NCBI GenBank assembly: GCA_030737875.1
Contig: CM060923.1
Location: forward strand, 490,322,453 to 490,386,452
Direction: 5' to 3'
Length of the DNA: 64,000 nucleotides
Source of the DNA: Allium sativum
Taxonomy: Eukaryota; Streptophyta; Magnoliopsida; Asparagales; Amaryllidaceae
The notes beneath the pieces are model-generated. The model had not been told where the DNA came from. It made no database searches and was given only the letters and a program-made list of their open reading frames with translations. This document shows positions 56,690 through 64,000 of the stretch, one piece after another. Positions within the stretch are counted from its first letter, which is position 1; each line of letters starts with the position of its first letter. A program made the translations under genes and the position numbers.

Positions 56690-58140
56690 GGTCTAACAAA
56701 ATTTGTAAAACCACTCACATTTATATTCACACATTTTGGTACCCAGATTTGTTTATACAACAACCCATCTGAATTTACCTTTGTACCCTTAGGAACCCAA
56801 ATCTATTTGAATTTAGTCAACATTGATTTATTTCCTTTTGGGGTCCAGTATCGTCTAAATGGATCATTATAAGACAAATTTCCACTTCGATTTTGATTTA
56901 AAAAACCATTGGAATGATTAGGGTTCACATTTTCAAGACGATTCTTTTCAAAGACGTTTGAAGGATTTTTAAAATCATTTGAATTTCGGTTTTCTAAAAC
57001 ATTATTTTTTCCAAAACCAAGACCATTTTTATTTCCTAGAGAAAGTTGATTTTTCAACAACATATTCAAAGATTTTTCTCCTGTTGAAAAACGTTTCAAA
57101 CTCAATTCAAGATCGTTGATTTTGGATTTAAGATCAGAATTCTCTTTCATCAGATTTAAACAACGATTAATGCAGGTCTTTCTTATTTCAGTATCATTTT
57201 GTTTCAAAAGCAAATTTTCATTCTCAAGCAGTTTAATTTTGGTTTGGGACTCAGCGATCTCAGACTCAAATTTAGTTTGCTTTTAAGCCTCATCTTTTTC
57301 AAAATCTTTAAAGTTTGAAATTTCTTTTTCAAGCTCTTTTAAAATCGAGTTAGATTTCAACAAATTTTCTTTCTCAGCAATTTCAAATTTGGAGTTTATA
57401 TTAGTCTTAAAATTTTCAAATTCCTTTTGTAAAAGATTGTTCAAACTTGATAATTCAATCTTGTTTTCTTTTAAGATCAGAATTTCATTTTCATACTTTT
57501 GAATATTTTTATTGAGATGAACAAGATTAGTTTTCAGTTTTAAACAATTTTTGCAATCAGAGTTTGAAGAATTTTTAGAGCGTTCAAGTTCTGTTTCCAA
57601 ATCATTAATTTTGCCAATCAACACAGAATTCTTAGATTTCATAGATTTGTTTTTAGATTGGATTTTAACAACAGATTTAGTTAAATCAGTGCACATATAA
57701 ACCAAATCTTCGTATGTGGATTTTCAGTTTCAGCATCTGTGTATTCTCCATCGTTTGATTCATTTGTTTCTCCTTTTTAGCACAGATCTGAATCTGATTT
57801 GACAATCTGGGATTATGAGCAGTCGTCAGATTTTCCATACAGCGTATTTAGGGTCCTCCAGATTTCCTATGCAGTTAAACGATGGGAAATAAGGCTATAT
57901 TGGTCATCATCCATATAAGAATATAAAATATGAGTGGTGCGAGAATTAAATTCAATATCAACCCTATTTACAATATCGTACTCATTTAAAATACTATTCC
58001 AACATTTAATATCAACAGATTTTAAACATGATTCAATTTATCATTTCCAATTTAAAAAATCTTTACCACTAAAAATAGATGGGGTATGACTGGACTGACT
58101 CTCTATGGACTGACAACAAGGGATCACCATTACTCTAGAG
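56690..58140 (-). pseudogene. gag: Broken gag of SIRE-like element F
   Basis: Near 58030-58110 the minus strand still shows the N-terminal motif (FSGKDFLNWK-like, compare MFNGTDYAYWK in A). Near 57850 a TAQEIWHTL-like remnant follows. Most of the UBN2 domain and the zinc knuckle are deleted. The coiled-coil part survives in frame 57283-57705 (CTDLTKSVVKIQSKNKSMK, DCKNCLKLKTNLVHL) and the C-terminal part in frame 56803-57213 (INRCLNLMKENSDLKSKI, GEKSLNMLLKNQ, RYWTPKGNKS). Stops separate these pieces. The final segment to about 56690 keeps a WVPK-like and VRPLDSIN tail as in A. Confidence 0.85.
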
Positions 58141-58154
58141 TTAACAGAAAAACT

Positions 58155-58166
58155 GCTCTGATACCA
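58155..58166 (-). other. Primer-binding site of F
   Basis: Minus strand TGGTATCAGAGC two bases after the LTR end GATCCAACA; same arrangement as in A. Confidence 0.9.
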
Positions 58167-58168
58167 CT

Positions 58169-60078
58169 TGTTGGATCTAGATTAACCCTATGGGGGAATA
58201 GGGTTTATTACAGTTTTGAAGTGTTATCAAAATAAATCGCAGAACGGATAATCAACAGGGAAATAAATGCAGTAAATAACACACAGATATACCCAGATTC
58301 AGCAGACTCTACCTACTGCCGCATTTACGAAGGTTTCTACTAGGTGTTAATAACAGATCCCGCTTACAGACCCTGTAAACTCGCACTTCCTTCTCCTGTA
58401 CTAACCCTACGCTCAAAACCCTAGACTGACCAATATCCCCTCGACAAGATTTTCCCGAATTACAAACCCATAATCCGTAACCCAAGATTTTACAGACTCT
58501 AGTAAACTGCCAGCTAAACCCTAACTGGATTCTCCTAGAAATTTTCAGAATCTAGCAACTGTTTAGATGGTTGCAAAAGAAATTGAAAAATACAACAAAA
58601 ACAATTAAATAAAATCAAAAACAAGTAAAACCCTAGTTTTAAAAGAAATTTAAAACTCCTCCTTTAAAACATTAAACTTGGCTTAGCCAAGCTAAGTAGG
58701 CCGATCCGTCTTTATTTCCTTTTGCCCCGATCTCTTTCTCTATTGAAAATGGCGGCTGGGAAGTGAAAATCGAAAACTAGGGTTTCCTCTCTGAATCTCC
58801 AAATCGAATCGATGGCTTTCTGGAATTGATGGAATATCTTCTCTGATGCTCAATTCTTTGTTGCTTGATGCTTTGATTCGGGATTTGATTTTCTTTTCTT
58901 TTGTTCTTGAATCTGTGATGCTCGCTTTTAATTTCGATGTTCTCTCAGCCTATGATGAATCTGTGTGTAGAATATATATAGGGTAATTCGAACTTTAAGA
59001 AAAACTCTGATTTCATAAAATGACCTGGCTGATTTTGTGCTTGATTTGTGCTGCCTGATTTCCTCTTTTGGTTCCTTTGATTTTGTGTGATAAATACTTG
59101 ATGAAACAAGACATGATTTTATCTTCAACGAATTTGGAAATGCATTGCCTACATGTGATTGTTCCTGCCAAAATTAAATCACTAATCGAATAAAATTGGA
59201 AACAGATTTGTGATAACTTGCCATAGACAGCTCTCGTGATTTTGGCATAAAATTACCGATTTCGGGAAGATAAAAACATTTGTTTTCACACCGAAAAATT
59301 AAACTGTGATTTCACGTATGTATGCCTTGAGAAAAATTCTTGATTGATTCAAAAACAGGAAATAAATAGTTTCTTTCTTCTTGAATGATTTTCTACAAAT
59401 AACACTTGCCAAAAAGGTTTGATTGAAAACCTGAATGATATTCATTTATGACCATGGTTTCCGTTTGAATATCTTGCGATGATTGTTGCCATTACCATTC
59501 AAAAAAAATACCGATTTGTAGCACCATTCATATATGCAAGTTTGCATATTATACGTGATTACTTACATTGTTCCCTGCCAAATATATTTCCTTTGATTGC
59601 ACTGATGTATTCTTGGTTGATTTCTGGAAATAAATGAATTGCAGAAAATTCTTCATTCCTAAAAACATGTAATTGTCAAGTTTGCAAAGAAAACAAACTT
59701 TCCTATTTCTTCTTGCATTCAAGAGGCCCTTGCTTGTGCATTACTTTTTCCATAAATTAAATTTATGCCAAACATTGGAATTCTGGAATCACATCATAAG
59801 TTTGCCAGAAAATTCGAACACTGATTTCTCTTGCTAAAGATGGAATGCTTAATTTCTTGAATGCATTCATTTCTGATGCACACATGTAGTTTTCTTGTAC
59901 CCTCTTTCTAAACCTTGAACATGAACCATGTATCCATGTACAAATTTGAGCTTCATCACTGCTGCATATACGTTTGAATGTGCACACACACATGATGCTG
60001 CCTTCCCTTTGTTAATATGAATTCACTTTAGTGATTTTATCAAACTTGAGATTTGCATGATGTTGTCTTATGCTTGTC
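58169..60078 (-). repeat. Element F 5' LTR, truncated by insertion of G
   Basis: Ends GATCCAACA on the minus strand. It keeps similarity to A's LTR near the primer-binding site (accctatgggggaatagggt compared with accctagagggggggtgaat). A TATA box, CTATATATATT, lies near 58971-58981. Element G interrupts at 60079, so about 1.9 kb is present; the rest should lie right of the window. Confidence 0.85.
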
Positions 60079-61221
60079 TGAAACACCCCACCTCCGTTAG
60101 GGTCACTCTCAAAGGGAATGCCCTAATTTTGGTGGAGGTTTATAAGTATAAGTCACAGATATACAAGACAGATATAAGAACACATATTTCTAAATAGCAG
60201 AAAAGCAGCAACTTTTATTTCATAAAAGTAAATACGTGTTACAGCAACATCACCATGATTGTCTTACATCCTTTCAAAAAAAACATAACACCTTCATAAC
60301 TGTCTTGATTACATTATTTAAAGAAGCATAAAGAAAACATAAATAAACTGCAAAAGCCCAAAGTTGTTGTCCAAAGCCATAGTTCAAAACGGAAAGGTCC
60401 AAGCAATACATTCTTTCTCTTCAAGCTGGATATGAAGGCTGGTCAAGCTGTAGTATTCCCTCCCTGTGGACCTGGGGGGGGAACGGAAGAAAAGAAGACG
60501 AAAGAAAAGTAGAGTCAGACATAAAGCCTGAGTAAGTCGAGGACTACTCTGTCCATGAATAAAGAACTGGGTATGATAAGTATAAACTAGAAATGGGGAA
60601 AGCACTATAAACTTGGTTAAGTTGTCTAGGGTCGAATATACTATCGTATCCCATATTAATCTCTGTACCCATATAAACTAGTTCCCAATAGGCACCCCAT
60701 AACCAGGGTGAAGTGATCCATTTTACAATGATCGGCTCCTACTCGCATAGTTACATGTGTCTTACGTCCCCCGATGTTGTAGTTACCTATGCTGGTCCCA
60801 CCATGGGGTGTATCAAGTCCCATGGCGGCGACCCGACACAACCCTAGAATGCACAGGTATGCTACTGGTGCCCAGTGCCTTATTTTTCTACGCCGAAGTG
60901 AGTGCACGCCCACACCCCGTTAGAACCTACACTGCTGCACCACCGCCGTCGATTTGACCTCTTACAATCAGCCCAGTAATCGTGCCCCACCCTGCCTAGT
61001 TTCAGGGTATCATGATACACCTTATAGGGTTACTGCTGAAAAGGGTCCCCCGCTACTAGGTTTTCTATTTCTAGCCAACATGCTAATTTGGTTAAGTGTT
61101 TTGTAAACCTAACCCCCAATCAGTCTGTTTAGTTTAGCATGTTCCATTTTGATTAAGTATTAATATAATTTACTTAATCCTATCAATCCTAACTCAGCCT
61201 TAATTGTCTTATTAAAGCCTT

Positions 61222-61434
61222 GACCTCTCACATTAGACAGGTATTGTTGTGGCTGCCTGTTGCCGGTTGGGTCCGGGCAGTCTTACGCCACAACTCAGTC
61301 TAACCTCGGGTCCTTATTGGGCTCCATGTTTAACCACCCACATTGGATAGGTATTGTTCTGACTACTGGACAACCGGGCGGTTCCGGGCAGGTTTACATC
61401 ATAACTCAATCCAACCTCGGGTTAAACACATCGT
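61222..61434 (-). other. Tandem pair of conserved LTR hairpins (G)
   Basis: Copies at 61222-61313 and 61331-61434. The minus strand of copy 1 pairs TTAGAC/GTCTAA, GTTGTGGC/GCCACAAC and CCGG/CCGG. Copy 2 pairs an outer TAACC/GGTTA, then TTGGAT/ATCCAA, and CCGG/CCGG; its second helix is imperfect. Confidence 0.78.
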
Positions 61435-62499
61435 ATTTTCTACATTTACATATTTTGTCTTTCTTCTTTTTATATGTAAATATTTGCGGCCCATTATTCA
61501 AAAATCAATTTAAGCTAATGGTGTAAAAGTTTACACCAATCATGGGCCCAACCCATTCTTGAATTTGGGCCCATCTACTTTTATATTTTCATTTATTAAT
61601 TAATTTGGCCCAACGCTATTTCCCCCATTTAATACGTTCGTTTATTATAATATATGTTGGGCTTAGCCTTTTTAAACCCAACTTAGCCACGTGAAAAAGG
61701 GGAGGCTTAAAGCGTGATTACATACACAAAAAGGGGAATGTGAACGCATGAACTTGCAACATAACGTTGGAACTACAAAATAGAAACTGGTGTACTTGCA
61801 TAGTAGCAACGTATACTTTGGTCATAAAGCATAAGTGACATGAATCAAAGCATGTAAACTTGTAGTTAAGTTAGAATCTAAATTGGATATCATTATTGAA
61901 ACATAGTCTTAACTACAACATAAACCTATATTTTTCTTTAGGCATAATGTCAAACATAAGCAAATCATGTTCATAAGGTTACTACAAGTTTACAAGGGTG
62001 CTTACTTTTGTTACTAATACAAAAGTATAGTTCAACTAGAATTATCCCAACTTAATCATGATTTTAAATCTATTCACATAACCATGGCACACATATACTT
62101 ATGGCATAAATATTTCTAAACATGAAATCATGATTTTTACTTTAGTCATGCAAACTTGCAAATGGGATTTTAAATCTAACCTAGCTATGTACCACATGTG
62201 TCATCATATAATTCTTGTTAACAATATAGACCTAACATGTTTTTCAATTATGCAAAATATCAATCATAGCCTAGTCATATTCATAAGTTCGCAAAGAGGT
62301 TTTCTAGTACAAAAGTATGGCTTAATATATAGATCATGATGCCAAATTTTCAACATAATTTCATATGAATTATAATAACCCAAATTTGTTCCAATTACAC
62401 ACAAAATGATTTTTGTACATAAATACACATTATGATGGCATAGTAGCAAAACCACAAACTTGCATGAATTTCAATTAAAGAACTACATACATGTAGCTT

Positions 62500-62680
62500 C
62501 AACATGAATTACAAACTTTGCGAATATCCAAACGTATATTTGCATAAAACTACCGCAAACATGTAGTTTTTATAATGAATAACATACTTTGCGAATATCC
62601 AAACGTATACTTGCATAAAACTACCGCAAACATGTAGTTTTTATAATGAATAACATACTTTGTGAATATCCAATCGTTAT
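62500..62680. repeat. 71-bp tandem repeat in G LTR
   Basis: About 2.3 copies; the landmark tttgcgaatatccaaacgta starts at 62517 and 62588, and a diverged third at 62659. Each unit includes aactac and gtagtt, a 6-bp inverted repeat around cgcaaacat. Confidence 0.9.
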
Positions 62681-63093
62681 ACAATATTCCAAATCGATAA
62701 GAATCATAGTAACGCACAAATATGAATTACTTATCACCACAAATCAAGTGTACAAACCAACACAGTTATTTATTCATACCAAAATAATACTCTACTTACA
62801 ATCGTGTGGCGAATTCTCCAATTCAGGAATTTGGAGATGCAACTCCTTTTGACGTAGGCGTTGATTTGATTTGTTTAAGTTGCTTTATGCTTTAGAGTTT
62901 GTCTCCTAATTGTCTCTCAAATTGGTGGCTACTCCTAGTCATTCCTCAGCAGCATGATGGCCATTGTATTCTATTATTTGTGTGAGTTTAGGTTAGGTTT
63001 GAGTTGTATATATAGAATTTTAGGATTAATTTAGGCCGTTTGATTAATCCTAGAAATGACCACAACCGTTCAGTCAGGATAGAGTTATCCTAT

Positions 63094-63158
63094 TGACTCA
63101 GCCATGAGTCAGAAATGACTCAGCATTGACTCAGCGATGAGTCAGAAATGACTCAGCG
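63094..63158 (-). repeat. TGAGTCA/TGACTCA cluster upstream of G promoter
   Basis: Six or seven copies of tgactca or tgagtca lie within 65 bp, as alternating units (attgactcagc, atgagtcagaa). The heptamer is a near-palindrome and a known bZIP binding site. It occupies the place of the D hairpins and the E GTCGAC cluster. Confidence 0.88.
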
Positions 63159-63516
63159 TATTAAATGTTCACCAATTCAAACGTAAATACGTATTTAATA
63201 GATACATTTTCCCCTTTACCGTATTAATTACCCATATATAAATATTTATATATATGAATAAATATTTTCTTACCTTTAAGTTGTCGTAATTAAAAATTGG
63301 AGAAGGCCAAAAAAAACCATCCTTGACAACCAAAAATGCGCAACGTACGCTACATGATGCGTACACGTCATATATATATATATGCGTATATGTATATATA
63401 TTATATATATATTCATTTTTTTCTCTACCTTCCCAATTACCCATTTTCGCACTAAACCACTTTTTGAACTGCGTTCACACTAGGCTATTTTAAGCCATTC
63501 CCCTAAAACAAAAATA

Positions 63517-63590
63517 GGGCGCTGGCGGGGATCGAACTCTGTACCTCTTGTATGCAAGTCATGTGTTCCAACCAAATGAGCTACTAAGTC
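63517..63590 (-). pseudogene. tRNA-like segment in G LTR
   Basis: The minus strand reads like a degenerate tRNA: a box A region TAGTAGCTCATTTGG, a loop CTTGCAT that would hold anticodon TGC (Ala), and a good box B GAGTTCGATCCCC, with normal tRNA spacing. The acceptor and anticodon stems pair poorly, so it is not a working tRNA. It may be a fragment of a tRNA-derived SINE or a captured tRNA. A T-run (CTATTTTTG) follows, as for polymerase III termination. Confidence 0.6.
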
Positions 63591-63846
63591 TTTTGCTTAC
63601 AAACCCTAGAACAATGCTAAACATTATTCGTTTCCCATTCTTCTTTTTTTTCATGTTTTGCTGCGATATTTAAATTAAAGATATCTTCTTCACACGTTAT
63701 CCGTTTTTCGAAAACTCGGACTCTATTTCGCGTATTTTTCCGAGATGAACACAATAGCGTATCCCGTTTCCCTTAATTCTTTGATTTGAAATTAATTATA
63801 CTTTGATTTATGACTTTCACGGTTATAGAATACACGGGGTGTTACA

Positions 63847-64000
63847 TTCTCCCCCACTTAAAAGGATTTCGTCCCCGAAATCTTCAAGTTAGGAGGAATG
63901 TATATCTTAACATCCAATCATCCATCTACTCATCCATCAAACACGAGCATCCATTGTCCTTAAAAGACTTCTAATGCTTCATGATCATATGCGAAGTGTG
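63847..64000 (-). other. Polypurine tract and 3' end of G interior
   Basis: Minus strand AAGTGGGGGAGAA precedes the LTR, after GGGGACGAAATCC. The remaining bases match the 3' non-coding region of E (29640-29770). Confidence 0.9.

Larger units (their letters stand above)
54344..60078 (-). mobile_element. Element F: older SIRE-like copia relative of A, gag-only
   Basis: Minus-strand order: LTR (58169-60078, cut by G), primer-binding site, broken gag (56690-58140), non-coding tail with two stem-loops, then a break by element B at 54344. The rest of the tail and the 3' LTR should lie left of the window. It shares with A the gag coiled-coil and C-terminal region, the sequence following gag, and the stem-loops. 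No pol is present. Confidence 0.88.
60079..63846 (-). repeat. Element G 3' LTR (3,768 bp)
   Basis: In minus-strand order: a block shared with D and E (GAGTTTTCGAAAA near 63715), a tRNA-like segment (63517-63590), an AT-rich stretch, a TGAGTCA cluster (63094-63158), a TATA box TATATATA near 63006-63014, a long AT-rich part with 71-bp repeats, the tandem structured pair (61222-61434), and the conserved block 60730-60832. The small open frames in it are not supported. Confidence 0.92.
60079..64000 (-). mobile_element. Element G: gypsy element, 3' LTR and start of interior
   Basis: The plus strand starts tgaaacaccccacctccg (third base changed from the usual tgtaac) and the LTR ends ggggtgttaca at 63846, followed by a polypurine tract. 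On the minus strand this is the 3' LTR of an element whose body lies right of the window. LTR layout and the sequence next to the tract are closest to E. Confidence 0.88.

Noticed and set aside
63517..63590. A functional tRNA-Ala gene
   Set aside because: Box B is good, but the acceptor and anticodon stems do not pair; called tRNA-like only.
1..64000. Bacterial-type operons, prophage, or defence systems
   Set aside because: All coding sequence is plant retrotransposon gag or pol or LINE ORF2; the base composition and structure are those of plant heterochromatin.

Overview
This window is plant nuclear DNA built entirely from transposable elements. I found no host gene. The evidence for a plant is long terminal repeats (LTRs) of 3 to 5 kb, primer-binding sites matching initiator-Met tRNA (TGGTATCAGAGC), chromovirus-type Ty3/gypsy pol genes ending in a chromodomain, SIRE/Maximus-like Ty1/copia gag genes, and a plant L1-type LINE with a zf-RVT domain. 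A large-genome dicot is likely, but I cannot name a species.

Layout (letters are mine). A, 1-8545, minus: SIRE-like copia element with two LTRs and an intact gag but no pol; its left LTR is cut by the window edge. B, 8546-15098 plus 50800-54343, minus: old Tekay-like gypsy element, hit in its 3' LTR by A, in its chromodomain by a 5'-truncated LINE (10617-12359), and in its gag by C. C, 15099-50799, minus: gypsy element with 5.3-kb LTRs and a gag-pol frame broken by one stop codon; its 3' LTR is split by D. D, 18741-39077, plus: gypsy element with near-identical LTRs but a badly decayed interior, split by E. E, 25977-35364, minus: gypsy-type element with LTRs, an intact 302-residue gag and no pol (a TR-GAG arrangement). 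F, 54344-60078, minus: an older relative of A, also gag-only. G, 60079-64000, minus: LTR and first internal bases of a further gypsy element, inserted in F's LTR and running off the window.

The nesting is five deep: F contains B, B contains C, C contains D, D contains E. Perfect 5-bp target-site duplications support three of these steps: caagt for C, gcgta for D and gatgt for E. A visual impression of LTR divergence agrees with the order (A, E and D least diverged).

The most striking signal is not a gene. The LTRs of the four related gypsy families B, D, E and G each carry a tandem pair of roughly 90-nt segments that fold into the same stacked hairpin. The stem sequences differ from copy to copy but stay complementary, while the apical part (consensus CTGCCCGGAACC) is fixed. 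This is covariation, the signature of selection on RNA (or cruciform DNA) structure. A second, unrelated stem-loop with a conserved loop and covarying stem is repeated three times in A and twice in F. The four gypsy families also carry clusters of short palindromic repeats, different in sequence in each family, at the same place upstream of the LTR TATA box. Neither gag-only family (A/F and E) could move without enzymes supplied by relatives, and D appears to have been copied when already defective.
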